Assembly: GCA_012845835.1 (NCBI GenBank)
Contig: JABAKD010000017.1
Span: 1,441,001-1,505,000, forward strand
Length of the DNA: 64,000 bases
From: Undaria pinnatifida
Taxonomy: Eukaryota; Sar; Phaeophyceae; Laminariales; Alariaceae
Reading direction: 5' to 3'
Shown: positions 13,301 through 28,300 of the stretch, piece by piece
How the letters are laid out: each line of letters opens with the position of its first letter
Position numbering within the stretch: position 1 is the stretch's first letter
Notes under the pieces: generated by a model
Database searches by the model: none
Told to the model about the DNA's origin: nothing
Seen by the model: the letters and a program-made list of their open reading frames with translations, nothing else
Position numbers and translations under genes: made by a program

Positions 13301-16300
13301 AAAGGCATTCTTGGTATATTCGATGTACTTGATCTTCAGGGGTCTTAGTGCCCTCCGACCCTGTCTAAACATGTTCATTGCCTAACTTCGGGTTGTGTCA
13401 TCAAGCACAAAAAAACGCTGAGCATTCGCTAGATAGGCTTGATTTAAGATACGTTGTGTGCATGGACCGCAAACACGCGTAAGATTATCGACGCCACGTC
13501 TTCTGGAGCTGTAGTGCCCCCCACCTCTGCCCCCGATTTGACGGTCGCCTCTACTGCAGGCTATGTCAACACGCGTGAAAAAAAGATGACTGAGTCGGAG
13601 AGATTTGATGGAAGATAATCTATATGCGGGGTTGTCTCGTCGGCGGACTAAAATGTTTCGTTATGCATGATTAATTGTGTGCATCGGTGGCAACCACCCG
13701 CGAAAATTTCGACGTGTTTTATCGTCTCGGGCTTTGCGGCCCGCGACCTCTATGCAAACGTGTCGATAGCGTAGCAGCGAAGTATATCATCAAGTGGCAA
13801 CAGCAAACACAACCAACCAGGGGGGGATATTTTATTGAAGAAAACATGTACGTTCGGGGACCGAAACTACGTGTAATTGGTATTGACGGCGTCTTGTTGT
13901 TTCCTGGAGCTACAGCTCTCGCCACGCCTGGCCAAACTTGTCAATAACCCCATGTTGGGCTGCCATCTAGCGGAAGAAACCAACCTTCGGCAGGATAGTC
14001 TTGAACTGAATATGAACACAATCTACGGGAACCGCTGACACGCGTGAGGCCATCGACGTCGCTTCTTGCCTAAGCATGCTGAAGCAAAATCGAACCGGCA
14101 GCAACTCGCACATGGACCCTTGAAGAAGCTGTAATCTATCCACCCGATCTACAATTGAACATTGGTACGCGATATACCTGGTATCGAGTGCTACTTCGGC
14201 GGTGACCTTGGTCATGTCCAACCAACAACCTTGCCGAAGAGCCGTGCGAAAATGCTCAATAACGACCTTCCTACAAACCACTAAATGGTATATGTTGTCG
14301 CCAGCTACTCGCACAGCTGGAACTTTGCATAACTGTAGTCAACGTAGGTGCGTTAGTGGTCAACGGACGCTTTCGAAAACTCGAAGTGCTCGCTGCTGTT
14401 TTGCACCGTCCAAACCACAAACCACACCGTCGTTCAGTTCGTAACAATGTCGGAACGTCGCCCGTTAGCGTTCTGATCCAACATCGTGCATGCGACGATA
14501 GACCCCTCGCGTGATTGGCTCTCCACCGCGCTCACAGCCAATCTTAATACTGCCGTGTTGGCTCTGCGTAACAAGTCACGACAAAAGCTGAGGTAAGTTG
14601 CTCACTTTTGGTGCCTTTTTTAGTCTGCAGTGGCTCCGAGTCACTCGCGAAGGGTGACCCCAATGTGTCTTTGCGGCCTTAAGCGTCCGTGCTGATGTAA
14701 TTGCGCAACAGCAATCCGTAATGGAACGGAAAGATACGCTGCGCCAAACATGTCATCTAGAGTACTTTCGCTCGTGAGATACAGCGTCATTCGTGCGAGT
14801 GGCGCTAACCCGATCGTGAAAAGGGGAGTATCCCCCCTTACAGTAGCACTGTTCTCAACCCACGGGTGGCGGTGGGCATCGTGAACCTGAAACGCACACC
14901 AGCTAAATACTACACAGAAATACGGTAGCGGCTTGCACGAGCCCTACGAATGTAAAAGTGACCCCGAAGCCGTACCCGTAGCAATGGTCACATGCTGACC
15001 TGGTTCAACTCCATGACCTCCTCCTCCAGCACACCCTTGAGGCTCTCCTTCTGCTCTTCCACCATCTCCTGGAAAGCTTCGGCGGCGATGTCAAATTCGT
15101 CCCATCGCCCCCCTTCTCCGTCCAGACCCGCCATTTTAGAAATTGCCTCCGATGCGTCCACCTTCAAAATGGCAATGCAGTTAGGCACTCAATTTAAGAG
15201 GCCCTCGGAACATGCTAGTGTTACCGCTCTTATCTCCGTGCCGCTCCTGTCTCAGAGTGGACACCATGTATGTTGTAGTATAGATGTCACACTCAGATTT
15301 TCTTTATCGTAGGCGTAACAAGGCGTGACCACTTGATTTGACCGCTGTTATGTTCAATTTCTCGTGTCGAAGATTCTCGGGTCCTCCGCTGCACACGATT
15401 TGGTTCTTCGTGAGCGGTAAGACCGTCTCCCTTACGTTGCTGTACGGATGTCCGACTTTCCGTGCGTGAACCTTGCGTACCTTAGACCCCCACAAAGAAA
15501 GATAGCTTCCAATAAACCAATAAACCGATAAATATAACAAACAAAAACCATCAGTATAACATCCAATCAATCAATCACTCAGCCAATCAATCAATCTATC
15601 TATCAATCAATCAGTCAGTCAACCAATCAATCAGCCACCAATCCCAGTTCCCTGACTCTCACGGGCTTTGTGCTGATGATGCGCTTCCATACGAATGAGT
15701 TCGAACGCCATAACACGTCACGTTTCTTATGGTCGCTCGAGTGAAAGCGCACGCGGATACGTCACATTGGGCATGGTCGCTTGCTTTGGGGAGGGTGGTC
15801 CCATTCCCGCCGGCGTGATGCACCATAAACACTCACCGTGTGAATATATTCGCGCACTACTATACGTCACATTTGGCGTCGTTGCTTGTTTTCCGGAGCA
15901 GATCACAGTGGGGGGCTTCCGATAGTGCCGGTATACACCAGTCAATATACTCGCACTATTCACGATACCGGCACTATTGGAAACTGGGTTACTATAGGGA
16001 GCTCCGGTTGTGCCAAGCGATTCCACCGGTACTGTAGAGAGCAGTGCCACTATTGGTTGCGCCCCCCATTGTACCTGGTTTCCGGGGGCGTGCTGCATAA
16101 GGAGCGCCTTCAATCCTCCGCATTTGTTAGAGAGGCGTTTCATCTCGTCCTTGTTGGAGTCGATCTCCTTCCAGTCGCGTTTAGCCTGCGAGTATTACCG
16201 TCGTGCATAGCGGAACCAGCACACAGCGCGCGTGCGGGGGGGGGTGGAGGGTTATCGAAAACGGTACCGTGCCCCTTCGCGATCGTCTTGTAGAAGTGCG

Positions 16301-19300
16301 GTCGGATTCTGACGCGTGCTACGAAGACGGGAACATGTTTTGGCCGTTGCTTTTCAAGGATAGGACTGAGAATCTACTTAGTGTACTGGTATTAACAATT
16401 GGGATCTCGTCGTTGGTTTGCCATTTTGTTCGAGTTGTGTACCTAATAGTACCAACTGTAATAGCTCATAATAATAAATAGTAGTACCTATAGCACCTAG
16501 TGGTATCAAATAGTACCTATAATACCTAGTAGTACCTACAGTGTACCTGATGGTACCTGAAGATCTACCTGGAATCCCGTTGTTGGTGTGTTCGTTGTAT
16601 ACCTAACGGTACCTATTATTACTAGCACCTAATAGCATCTAATAGTACCTATACAATGATATCCAATAGTACCTAATAGTATCTAAGAGTACCTAATAGT
16701 ACCCAATGGTACCTTGGCCGTAAAGCTCTGTTCCGGGTTTCACATACTCGTATTTTTCTGTTTTAGGTGAGCAGACTTAAGACAAGCTAGGGACACCCCT
16801 ACATTTAGCGTGAATTTCCTGTGCGAAGCCACGCCGGTAATGTACCGTGGACACCGCAACGGGGTCGGCTAGGTGCTGCTGCTGAGAAAAACCCTTTGCA
16901 TCGAGCAATAAGCGCAACACGTAGCATGCCCCGATCGCGTTTGTCGTACGCCGGGTGCACATGCCCGTGCCACTGGAGCAACACAATAGTAAACCGACGC
17001 AAAATAAGCCCCAAACGCATATGTACCTCGCTGATATCGCTGATCGTGCGGGGTCGCCTTCCGAGCTTATCCATGGAATCCTCCAAAAACGTGTCGATGG
17101 TCTTAAAGTTAGAAAGAACCGAGTTCCGAAGGGACAGCGTGAGCGCGTCGGCGAGGCGCTGCAGCTGATCCTCGATGCTGGCCTTGAACGGAAACAAGCT
17201 CACGGTGATGCAGTCAACCTGCCGATGTAGGAGCAAGGCAAGATAGAATATCGGTGAGTGCCGGCACTCCACCACCACCATACTTTATCCAACTTCGTTG
17301 GAATAGCATTTGTCTATTACAATAGGATAGCATTGTCTGCGAAACGTACGAACACAAAGAAACGGACAAAAAGAGGCATATTTGATAGCGAATATGAGGC
17401 ATGTCTGTATCGGGGATCTAGGTCCGAGAATATGGGAGCAATGACAAACAAGCACCCGCCCTACGATTTGTCTCGTGTGGAACTCGTCGCGTGCAGATTT
17501 GCAAACGCACGCCGGACGCAAGCGAGTCGGGGCTCTTGCTGGCAGCATGACCAGACAGGAGATAGTCGCTGGATTGATCACACAAGCCAGGCATTTGAGC
17601 CTTCTCTTGAAACTAAGCCCGATATCGCGGAAGCATCTTCCGTCTCGTACATCATTTTATGAGCTGTTATATACCCAGGGCGTAGAACTTGTCATGGAGT
17701 TGTAGTTTCAGTCTTTTCTCGGACTAAAATGGTCAAGAGGGACGTACAAGCTCCTCAGCCGAGGAAGTTCAAGAAAAACGATTCCCACATCGGACAGATC
17801 ACGATCTAGATCATCTAGATCAAGTGCCCCCTTGTTGGGATCTGTCATGGAGCCGGGGTTGCACACTCTGGGCCAAACGTTTTTTTTTCTGATAATGTGA
17901 AGAACTATCGGTTAGTGCGACAAAAAGTTTTTAGTGCGGTTGTTTTAGGGCTAGCGCATACATATAAATGATAGTTGTAATTGGTTTGGACGCGTGCTAC
18001 GATAGAGGCCAGCAGTTTTCTTCTGAATGTTTTCTGAACGACGGGGCGTTCCTTAACCCATAGTCTAATCGTCGGAAGAATTTAGGCCATTTTTTTCGCG
18101 TTGTGCACGGTTCTCGGTGTGCGCTTAGGCCATCATGGTTTTTTTTTTCCATCCGGCACCCGTTCTAACTTTCTCCAAATCAGGTTTTGGGAGAGGTCCT
18201 ACGCTCCCAAATCGAGCAAACCTCAAAGGAGATAATTGGTGCTCCTCTATCGAAGCACGCGACTTTGCGCGAACGAACGCCTTCGAAGTCACGTGTGGGG
18301 TGATTATGATTGATGATGTGAAATGTTGAGCTCCTCACGTTAGGAGCTCAGAAAATTCTTAAATCTGCTGCACCCCCCTAGCGTGGGATGACCCTCATGC
18401 AGGGTCTGTGGAGTACCGACCTCGGAACCATATGCTAGGCCGTCCCAGATCGTACGGGCCCCGCCCGGGAACAGCAACTAGATCGCGCAGATCATACATA
18501 TCAAGTATGCATGTTCCCTTAGAGATACAACATCTAGATGATGTAGGCCGTGATGTACCTGAGATGTGCAAAAAATTGTGTAACTTTGCTGTGGCATGCA
18601 TCATACCTTGATACTTTCGGGTAACTTCTCCGCCTCCCTCCTCTTGGCCTTGACTGCCTTGAAGTTGTCCTCAAACCCCGCCGCCGAATTCACGTTGGCG
18701 TCGACGAAGGCGTCGAGATCAACCTGGCCTAGCACCGTCCAGCCTTTGTACGTTTCCTGCCGATTCGCCGAGCAAAATAGTTCACGGTGACATTGGTATT
18801 CCCTACCTGAACCACCTGCTATATGACCCACCAAGCAGCACCAGTTGAAGACAGTAAAGTATACGGCCAAAACCACGTGCATACAGTATTGCGCTGTTGA
18901 CTAAAAAATCACTTGCGTCCTATGTACAGTACTTTTTTTCTGGGTTCCCCAGTCAAGGTCAAGGCCACCTGCGGTGTGTCCTGCATTATTGCCTCCCGAC
19001 ACCCCTTGCGTTCAGTGGTGCAATATATACCTCCAAACCAACGTGCACACGGCAGTATTACGTTTTCATCCGACACACTTGGACATTCCGTTAACGACAC
19101 GCTAGGTTTATGCCTAGAGAATACCTCTTATGTAGTTTTTTCTCCGTTGGGGATCACTTATACAAGCATGGGATCGGAAGAGGCCTCCTGCTCCGGCCGG
19201 TGGTCCCACCCAAACGTTTTGCTCCCTTCTCGACTCCCCGCTTAACTTATGCTCCATTTTCGACTTCCACCCAAACGTATTTCCCCCTTCTTGACCACCG

Positions 19301-22300
19301 TGGAGCCACCTCACCCAAATCAACTTCGTTCGTAGCCGTACTCCGAATACGTGAGTAGGAAAATGTGAGTTGTTGCAGCTCTCGTCGCCCCCCTTTATTC
19401 CAGCGACCGGGACCATTTCAACCATTTCAAAGCGGGTACGTTCCGAACGGGCTTTTCGCAACAGCTCGAGCTCCCAAGTAATACCCATTTCGTCAACCCG
19501 ACCGACCCGTGCAATATATGGAAACCCCTGCTTATCGTCGATGGTGATGTGGCACTGCCTACAAGCCGCGTGCAAGGATAAGCGTACCAAGCCATTTTGG
19601 AAATAACGTTGTGGTTGACGGGGGTGCCACAACTGGAGAACAGCCTAATGTCGTTGGAACAAAGTTTTCGTTGTGAGATAGCAAATAAATGTTGTTCGAT
19701 ACGCATACTCCTATCTAACCGTGACGCTATAGAAGTCTTCGTCGGGATTGTTCATTTTCATTTTTAATATTCGCGTCAAGTTTTTTTTTTGTAATCCTTA
19801 GAATCCCTCAAGTAGGCAGCCTCAGAATTTTGCGGCATATCCCTAACGTGGATAAGACAAAGGCTACTGTGAGGGGGTGGTGTTATGATGCACCCCCTTT
19901 TCGATTGCCTTCTTTGAGCCCATCGCATGAGTAAATCTGTACTTCTCCGAGGGGAGAAAAATACCTTAGCTGCTTCTTTTCGCGCGGCATGGCTTACCAT
20001 GCCATTTGAAATACCTTAGGTGCTTCTTTTGGCGCGGCATGGCTTACCATGCCATTGCAGCTTCACATGGCAAAACATTAGAAGAGCACCAAAGCTTAAG
20101 ATCGCGAAGGAACAGGGGAGTACCTCGCGCAAGTGACCCCGAGCGTTCTGCAAAATAAGGAGATTCCCCTGCGTCAGCCTGTGGCACAACACATACCTGG
20201 TACCAGGTAACACACATGGGACAGATCACGATCTACGGTAGATCATCCAGATCTAGATCCTGTATATGTGGACATGATATGATCGCGCACGGTCTGTGCA
20301 GTACCGATCAACCTCAGGAAATGGGCACGAATCATACGGATCATACAGATCATACGGTAGAAAAAAATATCACGGGTCACGCAGGTCATATAGGTCAGGG
20401 CTCTATCTGCCGTCACGGACACAGATCACGGCATGGGACTTCATCTGTCTGGCTTACGCAATATACTAAGGACACACCCTGCAATAAGATGGGGGGGGAA
20501 AGGCTACGTTGGGGGGAGAAGTCGACCCATTTTCCCTATCCTGTTGCTTACTCTAAGGTGGATAGAACTTGTTGGGTAGCATAGGGTAACAAACAAACCC
20601 AAATGCCGGTGGCGTGCGTCATAATAAACAACCCGAAGCACACAAGATATCGAGACTGAAACGAAATAGGCTAGACACTCTCGCGCGAATCGCTCTGTCC
20701 AACTGAAACAATGGGCTTTAAACGCCCCCCCCCTATCGCAGCTTTGGTCTGGGGAGCTCACCAAGAGGGTGGCAAGGCGCTGAAAGATCCCCTCCGCTTT
20801 CTCATACACGCGCAGCAGGGATTTGCTGTTGGCCGCGGCCATTCCCAGGTATATCTTTCTCCGTTGACGCGATGGCAGGGGGCGGGGGGGGGGGGGTAGA
20901 GATTATTTACTGTGGTTGGTTTCGGCGATATCCACGGCAAGTAAACGATGACGTCAGGGTCATGAGGGAAAACGTGCGCAGTCAAGGGTGCTTTGACGAG
21001 TCTCCCACACCAAAACCTAGTACTTCGGGATCAGTCACGGCAAATCAAGGCACAAGTGCTGTTTAACAGAGGGGTTTAACGTGTTGTCTCCTGACACCAT
21101 TGCATGCGGATGACGGCACTGCCGCGCGAATGATATGCGTTGGTGAGGTATTCGCCAGTGCTCCGATCATTTGTTGTATGTTAGGCCGTTGTAAGACGAG
21201 GTTGCCAACTTCACCGAAAGGGAAGTACGAACGATGGCATGTACAAGACGACGGAATCTGAAGAGAGAAACCAACACTATGCTGCCATGAAGAACAAACT
21301 ACACGAGTAGATTCGGATCTCTGCGAGAAATGAAAAACAAACAAGCCTCACGTTGCATTCAACAACACGTTGTTTCAGTGTACACCCCCCTGACAGGTTT
21401 TCGGAGATGGGAGTGCGTAGTATCGGCATATCTTATGTTCGTGTGCTCCTGACCTTTCCGTTGCCGAATCCCCCGAACGTGTTAGGAATGCTGACGAATT
21501 TTTTCGTGTCCCGATAGTAAGCAGCCCTCAGCTCTTCCAGGGGAGGCTTGAACTGAAGAACACGCTGCGCGAAAACGAGCTCCGCCCGCATCTCCGACAA
21601 GTTTTCGTTGAGAGACTCGAGACCCATCTGGTAGCCCGCCTCCAACGCCTTGTACATCTGTGAAACACAGACACCCCCCACACACACCGAGATGTAGAAC
21701 GTAATTACTCGAAGGGGTTGGTCTGGCTTTTCTTCCAGCAGGATCCTTTGCCACAAGAATCGGAAAGTCGGGGAATATCTTAGCATATGAGTTTAATGCT
21801 GTCTACCAAAATTATCGAACATATGATAAAAAAAGACAAAATCTTGTTTTCGGGACAGAGTTCCTATGGGAAGGGTCGGGGTCAAGATCGGGGTTAGAAA
21901 TAGTGTCATAGAGTCTACTGTAATCCTTCGCGCATTTATCGGAACTCCCTTGTCACAGTACTGGAGCCGTATGCGGGTCACACCAAAATTCCCCGATAGC
22001 CATACTTCGTCCTGTGGAAAATAGTCCAGCGGTGTGGTGAAGGCGGCTGTTTATCTCCGCCTTTCGTGGTTGATCAGCAGGGCTAGACCACAACGGGGAG
22101 TCGTGTACAATAACCACATCGAGGATCGGTCCGAGAGTCGATCCGAGGGTCGGTCCGGCAGATTGACAGCACCCAATAGATTGACCTTTTGTATGAATAT
22201 ATGCATTGCAAGTTTCTTCGAGAGAAAACTTTTGAAAGAGCTTTTACATTACGGCTGCATGATTGGACAGCAAGGCTAGAGCACAACGGGAGGGCGTTTG

Positions 22301-25300
22301 CGCCAACTTCAATTATTGCTAAGGCAGCTTCGCAACGCGCTATAATGTTTTCCCGGTATCAATTGCATCCGTGTCTAACGTTGTGTAGGTTTTAAACATC
22401 GTGTTCATAGGTCTACGTGCTTCGCTTCGTAGCGAGAACACAATTCGGCAGAGACTCGTGTGCAACAACTTCGAAGACTATTCCGGCAGCGTCGCAACGC
22501 ACACGTTTACTGCCAATGGACCCGTCTCTTTCGGAGCAGGTTTTGAGCAGCGGCTAAATTGGTCTACTACGCTCTTCCCGTCATACCGAGCAAAACAATC
22601 ACCTGGTGGTCCCAATACCGAATCCATTGCTCCACACTCGACGCCGGGTACTTGGTTTCGATGCCACTCACAACCTCCCTGGAAAACGAAGCCGCAGCGT
22701 AGGCGAGACCGAAAACGGTGCGAAACGGCAAAGGATCGGCAAAAGTATCGTGGGTCTCCCTCAATCACTATTGCATTTGGGCAGTTACATACCAGAGTCC
22801 CCGATCGAGCACTACCGCAAAAAAGGCGCGACCTCGTGGGGGCTTCTCCCGCCAAACATCGCTTGTGAAGTACGCGTATCGCCTTACTCAACGGCGTAAC
22901 GATTAGTCACGCTCCCATGTTAGCTTGAAAAATTATGGACACCGACGTCACTACTGCTTCGGCCCTCGGCCGGTGGACATCGTTTCGCTGCGAAAATATC
23001 TCTGTGTCTATACACAGAGAGGGTGTGGCATGAGCCGTCCGCACAACCGACCATCGATAGTTCCGGCACGCCACGATGGCACTGGTGTATCTACTCACAA
23101 CATGGCGCCCACCCAATTCCGATGTTTAACCGCCACAGCAACGCAACGAATCCACGCACCTGTCACCCTAGTCGTCAACAACACTCGCAGGTGCGCGTCA
23201 TCACCCCTCGCACAAAATTCTCCACAACTTGTTAGTGACGCGTGCTACGATAGAGGTGTACCTTTTTTTGGCTGAAATGGTTCATGAATGATGGGGCTCC
23301 TTAACCCAAAATCGTTGGAAACACGCCCCGTTTTCTTGTTTTTGCGTGATTCTCGTTGGGTACCTAGGCCATGGGATTTTGCATCCGGTAGCAGTGTCAT
23401 TCTTCTCCAAGAATCAGTTTTTGGGGAGAGGTCTTAAGCTCCCAAGATTGAGGGGTAGTGTTGAGAAAAAAAGTGATGCACCTCGTACCATAGCACGCGT
23501 CTTGTGGCACTCAAGAAGCCCATATATCTACGGTGAAGGATACCGTGAGCAAGACAGCTACGGTAGCAGGGGTACTCCCCTAATGGCTACAGCATCGCGT
23601 TCTCGCCACTCGCACGAGTGACTATAAATGTGTACCTCGCGGACAAAAATACTCCAGGCGAGCTGTATCAAGGCAGCGTAGCCTACCACTCCATAGCAGA
23701 TTCATGTCGCAAAATAGTACCTGAACGAAAGATTAAGACTCAAAACCGCAAGGGAGTGGAGGATCGCTCGCGCGAGTGGCCTCGGGTCACTGCGAGAAAT
23801 GGCTCACGCAAACGTTACCCCCCTAAGCAACAGCGAGAAACGGCTCACACAAACGTTACCTCCCTACCGTAGTTTTGGTCTGAACGATACCCTGAGCAAG
23901 ACATTGGGTCGGCAGGCGAACGGATAGGCGTCGCTCGCCTCGAACACTTTCGGCTGCAGGGTCAAAGTGCCAATGGGCACCGGGGCCTCGAATAATCGAT
24001 TGACCTCGTAAGAAAGTCACCCGTGGTTTTATGCACGAACTATAAATAAACACCTGGTACGGCAGAGGTTCACCATTTTGTTTCTGAGGTTACTCGCTTG
24101 AGGAGCTCTATACCCAAATCAAAAACTGATTTTTATTTTGAATAAGCTTAAAAGTGCAACCCTCATGAACAAGCCCATGTCCTGGTTGCGCCCAAAAATC
24201 CATCATTCATTCGAAAAGAAAAAAACAGGAGAAAGATTTTCCGACGATTTCGGGATAAGACTCGCCCCCGCCCCTCTTGCAGACGATACGCTTTTGCCAA
24301 AAAAAAACCCATCTCTTTCGCCGCATGTTTTCTACCAAAAAAAAACAGAGGAGCTTATTATTCGGCAGTGCTAGCAGGGGTGCACTCGTCCCGTACCAGC
24401 GGTGGGTGCCATCTCGAGGTGACGTCTGACGGTCAACAAACATCCCACTGTAGGGGTTGCAGTTGTTGGATTAACTGATAATGTACCTGACCGGTTGAGC
24501 TCCTCATAGAAATGTTGGTCGGGTTGCACGACCGAATGCCTTCGAAGCCATAACTCGGGTCAGGCATGAGTCGTTCTACGGTAGCCCCCCCCCCCAACGT
24601 TTCCATGCCAAAATCGCCGGTTTCGAAGCCAGCTCCCGAACGTATCTCCTGGAGCACGGTGACCCCTTGCCATCCCGAAGTCATCGTTCGATACTCGTTT
24701 CGCAAACAACAAAAAAAGTTAACATGTTGTTTCCACAGCATCGTTCCTCGTCGTGTCGAGCAGCCATGACACGTTTGTTAAAGAAAGTCGCTAGTTTTGG
24801 CGGGGGGAGGGGGGGGCTTTCGTAGAATCAGCCACATTGAGTTCCTCATGTCAGGAGCTCGGAAACTTCCTTGAAACTGCTGCACTCCTACCGTGAGATG
24901 ACTCACGCGTTCACCACCTCTGAGGGGTTATGACTCCTCACCTGTCCTAGCACCATCTGCCCTATGGATACGCACCTAATCTGAGCCCAGTGTGTCTTCC
25001 ACCGATCCCTCTGCCGAAGAAGGTCGATGGACATGATGCCCGATACCAGCGACGCCAAAGAGGCGTGCACCTTCGAGGGGGGCCGGGAGAGGGGGAGAGG
25101 GGGGTCGCGGGTGTACTCATTCCATTCTTGGGCGTAGTCGTATGACCATATCCCCTTGCATTGCAGTACCGGGACGGAGCACGTCGGATTTTCGCCAACC
25201 AGGCAGGCATCGTGTGCACCAAGCGCGACGTACCGTATGGTGTTCGGCGAGTCGAATGAAGGGTGAGCTGCATCCTACCAAGAACCACTTGTGAGGCGGA

Positions 25301-28300
25301 CTCCGGCGCCTTGTGCATACTTTCTTGCATGTGAATGACAATATGTTTAAGATTTTCCTTCGAGGGGGAGTGGAGGGACAAGAACGTGGTGTCGGATACA
25401 ACCGTAAACTTTGCAGTGTGCGCGCAAAGCACTAATTTTAGTCGTTGTTTTTCCTAAAAAAAAAAGTGTTGTGTGCGATCGAGGGCGGGCAGGAATGCTG
25501 TACCCAGAACACAATTCTTGGACCGTGCCCTCGAGCATTAAATCGTCCATATCCAGGAAAAAAAAGGTAATATCGTCGATATCCGAGCGTATCCTTCCAA
25601 TCGCAAACTTCGAGGGGGGTAGAAACGTGGCATTGGACATAACCTCTTTCATCTCTTGCAGGGTAATAAATCTTCCCTTTCGAGATCACGCTCGCTTGGA
25701 AGGACCGTGTTTTCTTGAGCAGTCCACCCCCCAGTTGTGGCGGACTAAGCGAGACTCTCCCTGTTCTCCGTTCGATTTCAAGAGGCTTGCCGACATCGAC
25801 TTCAAGGAAAATACAAGACCAGTGAGTGGCCGAAATCGGATAAACCCCGTGCCTTTGTGGCCGAACTCGGGTGCCTGTCTCTTTCAGTTACCGTAACAAC
25901 CCCAGGACGCCATCTGATTGGCCAACGCCGGTCGCCGGTCGACGATGGCCACATTTCCGCCGGGTAAACCCGAGTTTGGCTACCCAACCCTCAAAGTATT
26001 CCCGATTATTATACCCCCCTGCCCGGAAACGGCCGGGCTGTTCGACCATAAGGGCCCATCACGCATGATCTGAGTTCTATCTGACGTGAGGTTTCTGCTA
26101 CCGACGAAGACGGACAAGAGCCATCTACTTGATGTCCTTGCGTTATTCCTGTACAAACAAGATAGATGAATAATAATAATTCAGCATATATATGCAGCAC
26201 GTATAGTAGAGAGCGTTGTTTGTTGTTGCTGGACAGCAGCTGCACCAGCAGCCATAAATACGTGCAATACGTGCCTGATACGTACGTACGCTGACTTCCG
26301 ATTTCACGGTCCCTATAATAAAAAGGTGCTCGATATCGGCAATTTTGGCGGCTGGTCAAAGTAAAGCATAGACTTCTTCGTATTTTGCTGTACTCTGTAA
26401 CGACAGCAAGACTTCACCTTTCGCAGCCGCCTGTTCTCCATGGACAGCGTGTCGGCCGCCCGCTGAAGCCTCTCCACGTAGTTCTCGCACTCGACCGTAT
26501 TGCTGCAAACAAACAAAATACCGGCGCGGTCCACGAAATCGCGTCAAGCCCAGCCATTGCACAATCCATGAACAAATTTCAGATACAGCCCCACTGTCAC
26601 TGCCTACAACGAACGATAGTGCATGGTGCGAACGAGAACGAAATTCCGACCTTTTTCCGGCCAAAGAGTTTCAGACCAAAAACATCAATCAGGAAAACCG
26701 TTTCAGCCAAAACCAAAACCTGCTGCAGTACCTCCATCGAAGCACGCCACCATGGTCGAATTTCGTTCAGTTCGTCGCAAATGACGTCAACACGGCGGCG
26801 AAAATGGCGGTGCCCCCTCCCCTCTGACGGTAGCTTTGGGCCAGAAAGGAGTATGACCGACGGGGGCCCCTCGAACAATGTTCACGGGTCGGATTACTTT
26901 CCTCTCGGGTCGCATCGGGCCAGCGTGACCCGTCCCGGCCCGTGATATTATACTTGAAAACCTCCAGACCCGTCCCGACCCGACGGGTGAAATTTCGAAC
27001 ACCTCCCGACCCGAGCCGACTGGACCCGCGAAAGTTTAGAAACCGCCTGACCTGACCCGCAGGCGGGACCACGGCCCATGAGACCCAGGCTACGGTAGCG
27101 TGGTTATGTTTTTCGGGGGCCTTTAATTCCAGTGGCTAGGGGTCACTCGCGCGAGTAACCCCTTTGTTCCTTTGCGATCTCACGTTTTCTTCATGTTTTA
27201 TATTGACGAAATCAATCCGCAATGCAAAGGAAATAATTGAAGCTGCGCCAAAAAACATCTGCCTAAACCATTTCCATCCGTGAGGTACAGAGTCACTCGT
27301 GCGACTGGCGCAAACGCACCAGTGAAAACGGGGGTACCCCCCCTACCGTAGCCTTGTCCATGAGCAGCCCTGTGTGTTTCCCATACCCTTGTTTGTACGA
27401 GTATACAATGCAGGTTGCGGAAGGGGTGCAAAGTTTGTTTCTTGGGAGCTTCCCCCTCCTTTGAGCAGCTAGCTCTACAAACTTCGCCAAAAGAACAAAA
27501 GACACACGATTTTGTGAAAAAAATAAAACAGACCCAATCACCAATGAATATCATTGGATAGCCAAGCAACAAAAAGCGGCGTCGCGAAAACAAGTTGGCA
27601 TTCGGATGATTTTGGGTTTAGCAAGACTGTTCGATTCTTCAGAGAAAACAATGTAAAATCGACGATGAAAACGCATGATGATAGCATCGGGCACTACTGC
27701 TGATTGGGAGGTGATAGGCACTGGCGTCTGAAAGTACCACACTGCAAAAAAGGGGCCGTAGAGGACGGTGAAGCATGATACTACATACTCGTTCTGCTGC
27801 GCGCTCACGCCGCTACTCGTAGACGCTTGTAAATGTCGCCATCGCCGTTTGTTTGGTCGCTGTGCACGGTGCCCAAAATGGTGAAGGACCCCCATCGCTC
27901 GGAAACTATGTTGACCTAAAACAAGTGCTACGTCTGTCGTGGCGATCCTCGCTTCCTACTCATGCGCCTTCCTCGCTTCCTACTCATCCGCCTAGGCCAT
28001 GCGAATGCTCACCCGGTCGAACTTTCGTCTTCCTCATAAACAGGTTTGAGGTTCTGCGTTAACCCTTTTAGCACTGCACTCCCGATAAGGGGGCAAAGCG
28101 CTTGAAACTACAGTACTTTAGAATGGGAATAATTTAGGAATCGGAAAAGAGTTAACCTCCTCAAAAAAGAAGTATCTGGAAACTAGGGTGCTTCCGCTTA
28201 TCGTAGCACGCGCATCCACGCTCTTACCTCCAGGTGACGGATCCGCTTGCGCTTCCGTCTCGGTCCTTCCTCGTCAGCGTGGGCTGCATAACGACCTCTT

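Noticed and set aside
19370-19632. Minus-strand frame containing [15 protein letters not shown]
   Set aside because: Does not match dynein and no family is recognised; an open frame of this length is expected by chance in a window this size.
20124-20168. Possible micro-exon (NARGHLRE, with or without GNLLILQ) between exons 23 and 24
   Set aside because: It has good AG and GT signals, but joining exons 23 and 24 directly gives the family's exact spacing between LATLL and the WTVLG block.
24930-24975. Later donor (GTGAGG) for exon 20
   Set aside because: Phase 0 would not fit the strong phase-2 acceptor of exon 21, and the extra residues exceed the family length.
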